From contig NZ_KE383928.1 of the NCBI RefSeq assembly GCF_000422825.1, forward strand, positions 446,930 through 510,929: 64,000 nucleotides of DNA, written 5' to 3'. Positions 19,209 to 27,391 of this stretch are shown piece after piece (position 1 is the stretch's first letter; every line of letters begins with the position of its first letter). A model generated the notes under the pieces. It worked only from the letters and a program-made list of their open reading frames with translations, was not told the origin of the DNA and ran no database searches. The position numbers and the translations under genes are program-made. This DNA is from Nocardioides insulae DSM 17944. GTDB taxonomy: Bacteria > Actinomycetota > Actinomycetes > Propionibacteriales > Nocardioidaceae.

Positions 19209-19745
19209 ATGTCGACGTCGATCAGTCCCATCCCCACCGGCCCGGCGCCGGGAGACCGTGAGCAGCTGAGGCTGCGCATGACCGAGCAGCGCGGCAGGGG
19301 CCAGCTCGATGGCGGCTGGTGGCCACAGAGCCGCTACCTTGCCGTCGAACTGGCCGACCTGGTCGACCACTTCCCACCGCACCTGGGCCGGATCGTCCGC
19401 GCCGTGTTCTCACCCCCCGACTGGGAATCTGCTCCTCGACGCATCGCCGTCTCCGGCGGCTACGTCAAGGTGGGGTCGTTCCCTCGGGACGACACCCATC
19501 TGATCCACCTGAAGACCTCTGACCGGACGGTGCTGCGGGTCCTGGTGGTCCCGCCGTCCCTGGATGCGGACCGGGCCGACGACGTGCTCTCGGTCGCGGT
19601 CAACGGCTCCGCCGATACCGCGTTCGCTCTCCTGGACGAGGTCAGCGCCGACGTTGCCACCGGCCCGTGGCAGCACTGGAACGACGACGGCGGTTCCTGG
19701 TGGGAGCCACATCCCATCCCACCCTCGTACCGGACCGGTGTGTGA
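19209..19745 (+). CDS. DUF5994-family protein
   Basis: This 178-residue soluble protein has the DUF5994 pattern: LRLRMTEQRGRGQLDGGWWPQSRYLAVELADL near the N-terminus, then APRRIAVSGGYVKVGSF and RTVLRVLVVPPS. DUF5994 genes are common in Actinobacteria, often in several copies, and have no known activity. It is followed after 3 bp by a second small gene, so the two are probably co-transcribed. It lies in element 1. Confidence 0.75.
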   Translation: MSTSISPIPTGPAPGDREQLRLRMTEQRGRGQLDGGWWPQSRYLAVELADLVDHFPPHLGRIVRAVFSPPDWESAPRRIAVSGGYVKVGSFPRDDTHLIHLKTSDRTVLRVLVVPPSLDADRADDVLSVAVNGSADTAFALLDEVSADVATGPWQHWNDDGGSWWEPHPIPPSYRTGV

Positions 19746-19748
19746 ACC

Positions 19749-19997
19749 ATGGCCTATCTCCTGCTGTACGGCGACGGCTGGAACCAGCGCTGCCAGATTC
19801 CTCATGGAGAAGAGGACCGCATTCGATCGGAGATCACCCGCGTCGGAAGCGATGACACCAGCCAGCTCACCATCATCGACCCAGGCTCCGAGGTCGAGGC
19901 GACCTTCGTGGTGGCCTGGTCACACGTCGCGGCGGCGATGGTGGTCGACGCCGGTCACGAGACCGAGTTCGACGAGTCGGCCGGACAATACGCCTGA
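19749..19997 (+). CDS. Small hypothetical protein, 82 residues
   Basis: It starts ATG 3 bp after the DUF5994 stop. The sequence is acidic and soluble, with a beta-rich centre (TSQLTIIDPGSEVEATFVVAW). No domain is recognised. Close spacing with DUF5994 makes a joint function likely, but that is inference. Confidence 0.55.
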   Translation: MAYLLLYGDGWNQRCQIPHGEEDRIRSEITRVGSDDTSQLTIIDPGSEVEATFVVAWSHVAAAMVVDAGHETEFDESAGQYA

Positions 19998-20146
19998 CTC
20001 TGTTCCCTCCTTCGCCCTGGTCGCGGCCGATGAAGCACGGCGGCACTCTGACGGAGAGCATCGGCACGAGCCACGGGATCGAGTCGAGTTCACCGGGGTG
20101 ACGCGGAAGGCAGGCGATGTGACTGCCTCACCAGCACAGCAAGGTC

Positions 20147-20473
20147 TCATGCAACACAGTGGGAGGGCGTCCTGTCGTCCCCGGGCCCGCGCTGGCAGCT
20201 GCATGACCGCAGGCCGTGCGAGCCGAGCCATGCATCGAGGTCCGAGGAGGCCTCGGCGGCTTCCTCGCCCTGGATTGCTATCCCGTCGCGGACCTCGGCG
20301 TCGGGGAGCGCACGACGGTAGTCCTGGTCGACGTCGCTCAGGCCGCTGACGGCGTAGGTGACGAAGGGCAGCACGATTTTACCGGACAGGTCGACGCTTT
20401 CGATGAAGGTGGACATGATCATCGGTGCACGGACGTTCCAGATCGGGCTGCCGAGGAGTACGACGTCGTACCG
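20147..20473 (-). pseudogene. Truncated flavodoxin, N-terminus missing
   Basis: On the minus strand the sequence YDVVLLGSPIWNVRAP, FIESVDLSGKIVLPFVTYAVSG and ASSDLDAWLGSHGL matches the C-terminal half of a flavodoxin (FMN-contacting GSPIW loop, final helix). The frame enters from the element-end repeat at about 20474 with no start, so the N-terminal half with the phosphate-binding loop is lost. The break coincides exactly with the start of the 20474-20584 repeat, so recombination at the element end removed the rest. Confidence 0.75.
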
Positions 20474-20584
20474 GGCTGTCAGCCGACCGGGGAAGAAAGA
20501 AGCCGCAGGCCGGACATGGTGTCTGGCCTGCGGCTTTGCTTGTGGGCAGGGGCGGGGTCGAACCGCCGACCTTCCACTTTTCAG
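20474..20584. repeat. Copy of element right end plus attachment core (attM)
   Basis: These 111 bp match 34666-34776 closely, including the hairpin near 20502-20534 and the 47-bp core at 20538-20584. The segment therefore joins a right end (of element 1) to a left end (of element 2), the expected structure between two tandem elements. Confidence 0.88.
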
Positions 20585-20765
20585 GCACACCAAGCGGTTC
20601 GCACGAGCAAACTTCCCGCTTGCCGTGCGGCTTCTCGTCTGCCGGCTGTCCGTGATCATCCGCCGGGCTGCTGTCACAGTTGCTGTCAGGATCGCTGTCG
20701 GCCAGGGGAGAGCCACCGATCCGATAACCAGCGCCCGTGCTCGGCGGTGCTCGGGGTCAAGGTCG
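20538..20765. repeat. Left-end repeat of element 2 with putative integrase arm sites
   Basis: About 228 bp match 17456-17682. TTGCTGTCAG (20680-20689) and CGCTGTCGGCC (20693-20703) recur at the right end (34652-34661, 34666-34676). A further GCTGTCA lies at 20670-20676. Such repeats flanking a core are typical of tyrosine-integrase arm-binding sites; binding is inferred. Confidence 0.75.
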
Positions 20766-21269
20766 CCGGAGGCGCCGAAGGGAAGCCTTGACGCCGGGCT
20801 GCGCCGTGCAAATGATGAGGGATCGGGTCGGCGGCTCGGTGGTGAGGTGGCCGCTCGGCTGTAGTCGGGTGGAGCTCGTCCGACTGGTGGAGGGGCGCCG
20901 TGGTCTTCTCGGCCAGGGCGTCCCTTCGCTATGCGGTTGCGGCGAGGACGGCGCGCCAGCGCCGCCCGCAGTCGCGACCCGTGCCGGCGCCAGCCGGCGC
21001 TTTAACGGAGAGAAGAGATTCCTCACCAACAGCGCCTCCATCCTGCGCTCAGATCCGCCCTGTCATGCCGATGAGCGGGCACTCGTTGATCCGCCCAGAG
21101 TTACATGCGGGGCCGAACCGCCCACTATGACGGACTACCTATGCAGTCCGTCAGGCTTCCGCGGCTTGGGCGCGGACAGCAAGAAGTTGATCGAGTGCGG
21201 ATCGCAGCTAGAGCGAGCGACTCGGCGAGAACCCGGTTTGAGGCGGCGGAGGTCCCATATGCTTCGCCC
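20766..21269. other. 500-bp gap at the left end of element 2
   Basis: No gene is supported here. Open frames lack starts and domains. The stretch contains GC-rich dyads such as GCCGGCGCCAGCCGGCGC near 20985. It separates the left end from the TIR gene. Confidence 0.4.
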
Positions 21270-22151
21270 GTGGCAGAGCAGAGCGACGTCAAGGCCTTCA
21301 TCAGTTGGTCGGGCGACCTCGCGAGGGAGATCGCGGTCGCGCTGCGGGACTGGCTGCCGCTGCTGTTCGACCGCGTCAGGCCGTGGGCCTCGGACACTGA
21401 CGTCGCGGCCGGACAGCGGGGGCTCGCTCAGATCGAGTCTGAGCTGACGGACACGCGCTTCGGCGTCGTGGTCGTGACCGCCGAGAACCAGCATGCCCCC
21501 TGGCTCAACTTCGAGGCGGGGGCTCTGAGCAAGACCGTCGTAGGCGACGTAGAGCAGCGGGTGGTGCCGCTGCTCGTGGACCTCAGCGGCCCGACGCAAC
21601 TGACGGGGCCGCTCGCGCAGTTCCAGGCGAAGACCGCCCAGAAGGCGGGGATGCTCAGCGTCGTTCGCTCACTCGCAGCCGTCGCCGGGATCGAGGAGGG
21701 CGTCGCGGGACAGCGGTTCGAGGTTTACTGGCCGCAGTTGGAAGCGAAAATCGAGGCGGCGAAGGAGAAGGCGTCGAAGCATCCCACCACCAGGCGCACG
21801 AAGAGGCGCGACGAGGCGGACGTCCTCGACGAGATCCTGCTGCACGTCCGCGCGCTCCGCTCCGACCGAGATCCGGAATACGTGCTCGGCGACCCGAATC
21901 GCCGTCGGCGGGAGAAGCGGGCGGTGGATCGGCACGCGCTGCATCAAATGCTGGACCGCCTCGCGGCGGAACACGGACTCAAGGTGACCAGGTACCCCGA
22001 CCCACCGGCTCCCGGGCAAACCCGGCCCGAGGTCGTCTTGGAGTCGCTGGAAGCGTACTCGCGCGAGAGCGCCGAGGCCTTCGAACGGTCGTTGAACAGA
22101 GTCGCGGCGCGAGAGGGCCAGGCCTTCAAAGTGTCGGTCGTCCCGTTCTGA
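21270..22151 (+). CDS. TIR-domain protein (putative defence effector)
   Basis: This 293-residue protein begins with a TIR-like domain: VKAFISWSGDLAREIAVALRDWL, then VRPWASDTDVAAGQRG, FGVVVVTAENQHAPWLNFEAGALSK. Glu82 in NFEAGALSK sits where TIR NAD-cleaving enzymes carry the catalytic glutamate. The C-terminal ~150 residues are charged and unrecognised. GTG at 21270 is chosen because the domain starts right after it and TATGCT (21258-21263) lies 6 nt upstream, suiting a leaderless transcript. It lies next to the left end of a mobile element. Prokaryotic TIR proteins often act in anti-phage defence; that role here is inference, and no partner sensor gene is adjacent. Confidence 0.78.
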   Translation: MAEQSDVKAFISWSGDLAREIAVALRDWLPLLFDRVRPWASDTDVAAGQRGLAQIESELTDTRFGVVVVTAENQHAPWLNFEAGALSKTVVGDVEQRVVPLLVDLSGPTQLTGPLAQFQAKTAQKAGMLSVVRSLAAVAGIEEGVAGQRFEVYWPQLEAKIEAAKEKASKHPTTRRTKRRDEADVLDEILLHVRALRSDRDPEYVLGDPNRRRREKRAVDRHALHQMLDRLAAEHGLKVTRYPDPPAPGQTRPEVVLESLEAYSRESAEAFERSLNRVAAREGQAFKVSVVPF

Positions 22152-22338
22152 CGCCGGCCGGGCTACGAGCCAGCCTTGGCCTACGACCGCCCCACTGCAA
22201 GCGCTTCTGGACCTGGGTGTATTGCCAAGCTGCGCTCGGGCGTCCCGGGGAAGCCCGGATCTGCGGATGTGTATCTCCCCGGGGGCGGCCGGCGTGGGTC
22301 ATTCCGCCGCCGACATCCTGCCAGCGACACGCTCGCTC

Positions 22339-22368
22339 CTGCCGCTCTGAGTGCGGCTACGCTCGCCC
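22339..22368 (+). repeat. Cargo boundary repeat, copy 1 (type A)
   Basis: A 30-bp sequence beginning CTGCCGCTCTG and ending ACGCTCGCCC matches 27334-27363 at 27 of 30 positions in the same orientation. The CCGC/GCGG arms can form a small hairpin. It lies between the TIR and recombinase genes. Confidence 0.65.
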
Positions 22369-22463
22369 CGACCCTGCCGCGATGGAACCTGTTGCTCGGC
22401 GGTGGACCGATGTGCAGGGCAGGTCGCGTTGACAGTGGGCGCGGTGGGGGCGGCACTGAGAAG

Positions 22464-23369
22464 ATGAACATTCCATCCCCGGCCGTTCTGGTGCCTGTCT
22501 CGTTCGAGGACCAGCGACTCCACATCGCGGTCGCTGCCTATCTGGCCCGCTACCAAGGCGTGTCCCGTGTCCACGTCGAGTCCGACCTACGCAGCTTCAT
22601 CGATTGGTGCCGCCATCGCGATCTCGAGCCGCTCCGCGCACAGCGGCCACACCTCGAGTTCTACCTGCGATGGATGCAAGAGACCCAACGGTACAAACCA
22701 TCGACAGTTTCACGTCGCTTCTCGGTGCTGGTGGGCTTCTACCGCACCTGTGTCATGGACGAGGTGCTGCAGCATTCACCTGCCGAGTTCGTGCGACGCC
22801 CCCGAGTACCAGCCGAGTCGCCCACCCTCGGCCTGAGCCACTTGCAGTTCGAAGCCCTCCTCACCGCCGCACGAGAGTCCCCCAATCCCAACGACTTCGC
22901 CCTGGTCACCATGCTGGGCCTGCTGGGGCTGCGGATCTTTGAAGCATCTGGAGCCGATATCGAGGACCTCAGCGAAGTCCACGGCCACCGCGTGCTCCGA
23001 GTCCGTGGCAAGGGCGGCAAGGTCGTACTGGCCCCGCTCCCACCCGCCGTTGCCCGTGCCACCACCGACCGCGCCGGCGGGCCAATCCTCCGCAGCCGGA
23101 CCGGCCACAGGATGGACCGTCACTGCGCCACCCGTCGTCTCCACGCCCTCGCCACCGCCGCCGGCCTCACGGTCGCGCGGATGCACCCCCACATGCTGCG
23201 ACACACCTTCGTCACCACCATGCTCGACGCCGGCGTCGACCTACGTGACGTCCAAATCGCGGCCCGCCACGCAGACCCACGCACCACCATGCGCTACGAC
23301 CGGGCACGCAAGAACCTCGACCGTCACCCCAACTACATCCTCGCTGCCTATATGGCCTCTGGAACCTGA
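22464..23369 (+). CDS. Tyrosine recombinase (XerD-like)
   Basis: This 301-residue site-specific recombinase has an N-terminal SAM-like core-binding domain (about residues 18-110) and a catalytic domain with R158 (GLRIFE), K183 (GKGGK), H243/R246 (HPHMLRHTF), H269 (ARHADP) and Y278 (TMRYDR). All catalytic residues are present. ATG at 22464 is the best start; longer reading upstream crosses repeat copy 1. It is distinct from the element integrase at 33519 and lies in cargo. It may act on another site or belong to a nested element. Confidence 0.88.
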   Translation: MNIPSPAVLVPVSFEDQRLHIAVAAYLARYQGVSRVHVESDLRSFIDWCRHRDLEPLRAQRPHLEFYLRWMQETQRYKPSTVSRRFSVLVGFYRTCVMDEVLQHSPAEFVRRPRVPAESPTLGLSHLQFEALLTAARESPNPNDFALVTMLGLLGLRIFEASGADIEDLSEVHGHRVLRVRGKGGKVVLAPLPPAVARATTDRAGGPILRSRTGHRMDRHCATRRLHALATAAGLTVARMHPHMLRHTFVTTMLDAGVDLRDVQIAARHADPRTTMRYDRARKNLDRHPNYILAAYMASGT

Positions 23370-23548
23370 CCGCGCGACCCCACAGGGGATGTGCCGACAT
23401 CAGGGGGAACCTGGGGAACCTGGGTCTGGTCTCCGGGGAGTTCGAGGAGCTATGCCCGGGCACCGCGTTCGGCTGCCAGCCCTGCGGGAATGTGCTTGAA
23501 TCTGGCAGCAGCTACCGACGGGGTGGCTCGAAATGTGGAGGTGTCGAG

Positions 23549-24265
23549 GTGCTCCGTGCCCTGGCAGCGACCGTTCCCACGGTCGCGCTCATCATCGGCG
23601 TCATGCCCACGGCGCCGGCGCAGGCGGCCCCGCCGGCTCATGCAGAGAAGATCACGGTGCAGAGCAGCTGCTACGGGCCTGACCTGGGACCGGTGCCGGG
23701 ACGGATCCGGTTCACCACGCGTCCCGCCCCGAACGGCACCTACGCCCGGGCACGTGTCACTGGAGTCAAGGGCACATGGCGCGGTGGCATCGTGACCGAC
23801 CAGGACAGCGACGTGAACCTGAACACGCCACGGCGCCCCAAGGCAGGCGGCTTCGGCCAGTACGTCCTCTCCCCGGTCAAGCGTCCCGAGGACGTCTTCG
23901 CGATCTACCGCCAGGCGCGCCGTGCGGAATGTCTTGCCAGTGTCGTGGGGCTGGGACGGGCAAACCTCGCCGCTATGGGCGGCCCCGTGGGGGTTCTGGT
24001 GCGGCGGGGAGAGCGGCCGGTGCTCAAGGTCTTTCCGATGTACGGCACGGAACGTGCTCGATTCCGTGTCACCGTCCGGGTCACCACCCCCAAGGGGAAG
24101 CAGCGAAAGACCGTCACCCGACGGGTCGACCCGCAGATCGCAGGTCTCATCAAGATCCCCGGCCTGCGGCACCTCCGCTCATTCACCCGGATACAGGTCA
24201 CATCGACGAAGCTAGGCTCCGGCGCGACCTCACGCCTCACTGTGCTTCGCAGCCCCGTCGGCTGA
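23549..24265 (+). CDS. Secreted protein of unknown function
   Basis: This 238-residue protein has a signal peptide (LRALAATVPTVALIIGVMPT, then APAQA before APPAHAEK). The mature part is basic and strand-rich with two cysteines (QSSCYGPD, AECLAS). GTG at 23549 has GGAGG (23537-23541) 7 nt upstream. No family is recognised. It follows the recombinase by 180 bp in the cargo. Confidence 0.7.
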   Translation: MLRALAATVPTVALIIGVMPTAPAQAAPPAHAEKITVQSSCYGPDLGPVPGRIRFTTRPAPNGTYARARVTGVKGTWRGGIVTDQDSDVNLNTPRRPKAGGFGQYVLSPVKRPEDVFAIYRQARRAECLASVVGLGRANLAAMGGPVGVLVRRGERPVLKVFPMYGTERARFRVTVRVTTPKGKQRKTVTRRVDPQIAGLIKIPGLRHLRSFTRIQVTSTKLGSGATSRLTVLRSPVG

Positions 24266-24443
24266 CACACACCACCTACGGTGTACGGCGCGAGAGTCCA
24301 CATGGAAGATTCGAGCGCTACGGCAGCGGCGAAAGTGCTGAACCGCTCGACTTGATCGGTCCTCAACCCTCGCACCTTTTACGCCACTCAAAGCCGCCGG
24401 CGAACGCGGCCTGGGCCTTTGCCACGCCGTTCCGATGCCCGAC

Positions 24444-24473
24444 TCTGCCGCGTTCCGTGCGGTCCTGCCGATG
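24444..24473 (+). repeat. Cargo boundary repeat, copy 2 (type B)
   Basis: The 30-bp sequence TCTGCCGCGTTCCGTGCGGT plus CCTGCCGATG is repeated without mismatch at 26823-26852 in the same orientation. The pair bounds the HAD, antitoxin and MFS genes. Confidence 0.8.
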
Positions 24474-24494
24474 AGCGATCGGCGCCAGGGCTCG

Positions 24495-25121
24495 CTAGTC
24501 GCGCTTGAGTTGGGCGCCGATGTGGGCGAGGGTGCTCCGGTTGTCCAGGTGCAGGATGCTGTGCATGCCGAGCTCGGAGGCTGCGGCGACGTTGTCCTCT
24601 AGGTTGTCGATGAAGACGACCTCCTCGGGTGCTGTGTCCATGGCGCTGAGAGCTGCCCGAAATGCTCTCGGATCGGGCTTGTTCACACCGATCTCGTGGC
24701 TGTAACAGATCGGGTCGAAGACGGCCGAGAAGCCGAAGCGGCGCTCTTCCTCCCTATGGGCTCCGTCGCCGGAGTTAGACAGGATCGCTAACCCGACCTC
24801 GCCCTTGACGGATCGAGCGAAATCAAGGAGCGGTGTGTTCGGAGTACCGCAATAGGCGTTCCAGAACTCCCTCCGCATCTCCAGCAGGGCCTCACCGCCT
24901 GCACCCACCGCGGCCCCATACCGCGACCAGAACTCGTCCTCAACATTCATCTGCGTTGTCGCCTCGGGCAGTTCGGCCACGGAAAGTCGGGACGCGTAGT
25001 CCTCCTCGGACAGCCCCAGGCGAGCGGCCCAGCGAGCGGAGAACTCTCCGGGCCAGCGAGAATCATCGACGGTGGAGAGCACTCCGCCGACGTCGAAGAG
25101 GAGCCATCGGTACCCAGCCAT
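24495..25121 (-). CDS. HAD-superfamily hydrolase
   Basis: This 208-residue phosphatase-like protein has HAD motif I as LLFDVGGVLST (second Asp replaced by Gly-Gly, as in the epoxide hydrolase/haloacid dehalogenase-like subgroup), motif II LAILSNSGDG, motif III lysine in GVNKPDPRAF and motif IV VVFIDNLEDNV. ATG at 25119-25121 is preceded 6 nt upstream by TACTCT, a leaderless-type -10. The substrate is unknown. It lies inside the segment bounded by type B repeats. Confidence 0.85.
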   Translation of the reverse strand: MAGYRWLLFDVGGVLSTVDDSRWPGEFSARWAARLGLSEEDYASRLSVAELPEATTQMNVEDEFWSRYGAAVGAGGEALLEMRREFWNAYCGTPNTPLLDFARSVKGEVGLAILSNSGDGAHREEERRFGFSAVFDPICYSHEIGVNKPDPRAFRAALSAMDTAPEEVVFIDNLEDNVAAASELGMHSILHLDNRSTLAHIGAQLKRD

Positions 25122-25191
25122 GCCGGGAGAGTAGCGAGCCGGCCCAGCGCCCCGACCCAAGTGTGCGCGACCCCAACAGGTAGACCCGCTG

Positions 25192-25461
25192 TCAGGGATG
25201 GTCAGGATCTCGGTCGCGGGCCGCGATCGTGAACCGCTCGCGGGTCGCTCCAGGGTCGCTGGTGAGATCCAGGACGAACGGAGCATCTACCGGGGTCGAC
25301 TCCGTGTCCACCGACTCGGATTCGGTCAGGAGTTCGGCGGGGACAAGCGCGACCAGTTGTTTGCCGTGACGGGTCAAGATCACCGGTTCGCCTCCGAAGG
25401 CCACCTGGCTGACCAGATCAGACAACTGCGCCCGCGCCTCGGTAACTGGTATCTCCTTCAC
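25192..25461 (-). CDS. Phd/YefM-family antitoxin (orphan)
   Basis: This 89-residue protein starts MKEIPVTEARAQLSDLVSQVAFGGEPVILTRHGKQLVALVP, the DNA-binding Phd/YefM fold. The C-terminal part is acidic and probably disordered, as in toxin-neutralising tails. No toxin gene follows: downstream on the same strand is the HAD gene. GGAG lies upstream of the ATG. The TGTAC/GTACA inverted repeat at 25478 fits the known YefM operator core TGTACA. It may now serve as a repressor of the divergent MFS gene. Confidence 0.82.
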   Translation of the reverse strand: MKEIPVTEARAQLSDLVSQVAFGGEPVILTRHGKQLVALVPAELLTESESVDTESTPVDAPFVLDLTSDPGATRERFTIAARDRDPDHP

Positions 25462-25477
25462 GCCAATATGCTACAAC

Positions 25478-25492
25478 TGTACAAAACGTACA
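25478..25492. promoter_or_regulatory. Candidate YefM-type operator
   Basis: TGTAC (25478-25482) and GTACA (25488-25492) form an inverted repeat with a 5-bp AT-rich spacer. It lies in the 44-bp region between the antitoxin start and the MFS start, so it could control both. YefM proteins recognise TGTACA palindromes (family knowledge). Confidence 0.6.
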
Positions 25493-25505
25493 GAAAGCGG
25501 GATCG

Positions 25506-26744
25506 ATGGGCACACCCTTTCGTTGGCTGCTCGCCTCGACAACGTCGGGTGCCTTGGCCGATGGCATCGCGACTGCTGCGCTGCCGCTAGTCCTGATCGG
25601 AGCGACCGAGGACCCGTTCCTGATCGCACTGCTTCCCGTCGCGATGGGGTTGCCCTGGTTGCTGTTCAGCCTCCACGCCGGCGTGCTTGTCGATCGATAC
25701 GATCGTCGGACGGTGTTGTGGGTTGCCGACGCATCGCGGGCCGTCCTGGTGGTCCTCTTGGTCGCCTTGATCATCTCCGACGCGGCAGGGGTCGCGTTCG
25801 TGCTGTCGATCGCTTTCCTCGAGGGGGTGGCGACGGTCGCGTTCCGCGCAGCGTCACCGGCCCTGCTGCCTGCGCTGGTCGCGCCCGATGACCTGACGCG
25901 GGCGAACGGGCACATCCAGACGGGCTCGGTCATGACTGGGAGCTTCCTGGGGCCGGCGCTGGGTAGTGTCCTGTACCCCCTCGCATCAGCTGTGCCGTTC
26001 CTGGCGCGGTCCACCGCGCTGCTCGCTTCCGTGGTGTGCCTTCGGAAGCTTCCGTCGCCGGAAGCAGAAGCCGTGCCCGCCGAGGACCGGGATATTGGCG
26101 TCCGGACCGTCCGTGCAGACATCGGCGAAGGGCTTCGAGTGGCCCTGACTGACCGAGTCTTGCGCTCGCTGGCGGTATCGACGTTCCTGCTGGCCTCCTC
26201 CACCGGGATGCTTCAAGCAGTGCTCGTGGTGCACGTGGTCGATGTACTCAGGGCCCCGCCTTTGGTCTACGGCATCCTGTTCTCCGTCTTCGCGATCGGC
26301 AGCGTCATCGGTGCTTGGTTGGCAGCTCCGTTCCGCCACCGACTCGGCTCGCGCGCCTGCCTCATGGCCGCTGCCGGAGTGGGCGCGGCCGGCCTCCTCC
26401 TGATCGCCAGTGCGAGAGATGTCTACCTCGCAGCCGGCGGGATGGTGCTGCTCGGGATCGGGACCATGATCTACAACGTCGCCGCGGTGACCCTGCGACA
26501 GGAGCGCACGTCCCACGACCTACTGGGCCGCGTGTCCAGTCTGTTCAACCTCGTCGGTGTCGGCGCTGTCCCCGTCGCAGCATTAATTGCAGGCACAATC
26601 GCCTCAACGCTCAGCACCGCCGCAGCGCTGACCAGCGCCGCTGCCACCTGCCTCGGCGGACTCCTGTGGCTGACATTCGACCTACGAACAGACGAGTTGG
26701 CCGTGAATGGCGCACCGACAGAAACAGGCAGGCGTGCTCGCTGA
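25506..26744 (+). CDS. MFS transporter
   Basis: This 412-residue membrane protein has about 12 helices and an MFS-type loop 2-3 motif GVLVDRYDRRTVLWV. It resembles the drug/macrolide efflux (MefA/enterobactin exporter-like) group. The start is 44 bp from the divergent antitoxin gene with a palindrome between them. The ~2.4-kb unit containing it is flanked by perfect 30-bp repeats. The substrate is unknown; an export role is likely by family. Confidence 0.86.
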   Translation: MGTPFRWLLASTTSGALADGIATAALPLVLIGATEDPFLIALLPVAMGLPWLLFSLHAGVLVDRYDRRTVLWVADASRAVLVVLLVALIISDAAGVAFVLSIAFLEGVATVAFRAASPALLPALVAPDDLTRANGHIQTGSVMTGSFLGPALGSVLYPLASAVPFLARSTALLASVVCLRKLPSPEAEAVPAEDRDIGVRTVRADIGEGLRVALTDRVLRSLAVSTFLLASSTGMLQAVLVVHVVDVLRAPPLVYGILFSVFAIGSVIGAWLAAPFRHRLGSRACLMAAAGVGAAGLLLIASARDVYLAAGGMVLLGIGTMIYNVAAVTLRQERTSHDLLGRVSSLFNLVGVGAVPVAALIAGTIASTLSTAAALTSAAATCLGGLLWLTFDLRTDELAVNGAPTETGRRAR

Positions 26745-26822
26745 TCGAGTAGACCGCCGACCCCTCTCCTCCCGCAGGTTCAGACTGAGTTCCAGGTCCG
26801 CGTCCCGCCGCGATCGTCCTCT

Positions 26823-26852
26823 TCTGCCGCGTTCCGTGCGGTCCTGCCGATG
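26823..26852 (+). repeat. Cargo boundary repeat, copy 3 (type B)
   Basis: Identical over 30 bp to 24444-24473, same orientation. It lies between the MFS and VOC genes. Confidence 0.8.
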
Positions 26853-26901
26853 TTCGGTCGCCTTCGTCGGACCTGTCCGACGGTAGTGGGAGACTCCCGG
26901 C

Positions 26902-27276
26902 ATGATTGGACGGCTCGCGGGCATCGTCATCGACTGCCCTGAACCTCGTGCGCTGGCAGGGTTCTACGAGGTGCTACTCGGCGCGGAGCGGGTCGAGGAC
27001 AGCGCCGAATGGGTGACTCTCGCAGTAGACGGTGGTCACCCGTCGTTCTCGTTGCAGCGCACGGATAAGTTCCGCGCTCCTGACTGGGTTTCTGGTGAAC
27101 CACCCCAGCAAATGCACCTCGACATCCTCGTCGACAATCTCGACGATGCCGAAGGTCAGGTCTTGAGCCTTGGAGGCACGCTGTTGGACGGGTCTGACAA
27201 GCCCATCGGCTTCCGTGTGTACGCCGATCCCGCCGGCCATCCCTTCTGCCTAGTGACGCCCGAGGGGCTCACGTGA
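26902..27276 (+). CDS. VOC-family (glyoxalase-like) protein
   Basis: This 124-residue protein has one vicinal-oxygen-chelate module pair: IGRLAGIVIDCPEPRALAGFYEVLLGAER, QMHLDILVDNLDDAEGQVLSLGG and FRVYADPAGHPFCLV. Potential metal ligands are His in QMHLD and Glu/Asp residues in the strands. It belongs to the small actinobacterial glyoxalase-like group, often involved in antibiotic or metabolite binding. The exact activity cannot be told. Confidence 0.86.
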   Translation: MIGRLAGIVIDCPEPRALAGFYEVLLGAERVEDSAEWVTLAVDGGHPSFSLQRTDKFRAPDWVSGEPPQQMHLDILVDNLDDAEGQVLSLGGTLLDGSDKPIGFRVYADPAGHPFCLVTPEGLT

Positions 27277-27333
27277 CGGCACTCCGCTACGTCTGAACGC
27301 TGGTCTTCGACTGGCCGCCAGAAACGCACTCAT

Positions 27334-27363
27334 CTGCCGCTCTGCGGGCGGTTACGCTCGCCC
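27334..27363 (+). repeat. Cargo boundary repeat, copy 4 (type A)
   Basis: Matches 22339-22368 at 27 of 30 positions in the same orientation. It marks the junction between cargo and the AICE backbone, just past the 3' end of the Nudix gene. Confidence 0.65.
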
Positions 27364-27391
27364 GATCCGTTTGGGGTCGCCTCGGTAGGTA

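Larger units (their letters stand above)
17456..20584. mobile_element. Degenerate 3.1-kb element at tRNA-Phe (element 1)
   Basis: The segment is bounded by attachment copies at 17456 and 20538 and has a proper left-end sequence, but contains no integrase, Xis or replication gene. It carries a membrane protein, a DUF5994 protein, a small hypothetical gene and a truncated flavodoxin. It is best read as the remnant of an element related to its neighbour, kept in tandem at the same site. Confidence 0.75.

Noticed and set aside
18906..19382. Minus-strand gene in the element 1 gap
   Set aside because: It overlaps the DUF5994 gene in antisense and has no start signal or domain.
24495..25461. HAD protein as toxin partner of the Phd antitoxin
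   Set aside because: It has all HAD motifs, is over 200 residues, has its own promoter-like sequence, and no such toxin class is known.
22339..27363. Integron attC array
   Set aside because: The repeats are only ~30 bp with short hairpins and lack the conserved core ends of attC. The recombinase lacks an obvious integron-specific insertion.
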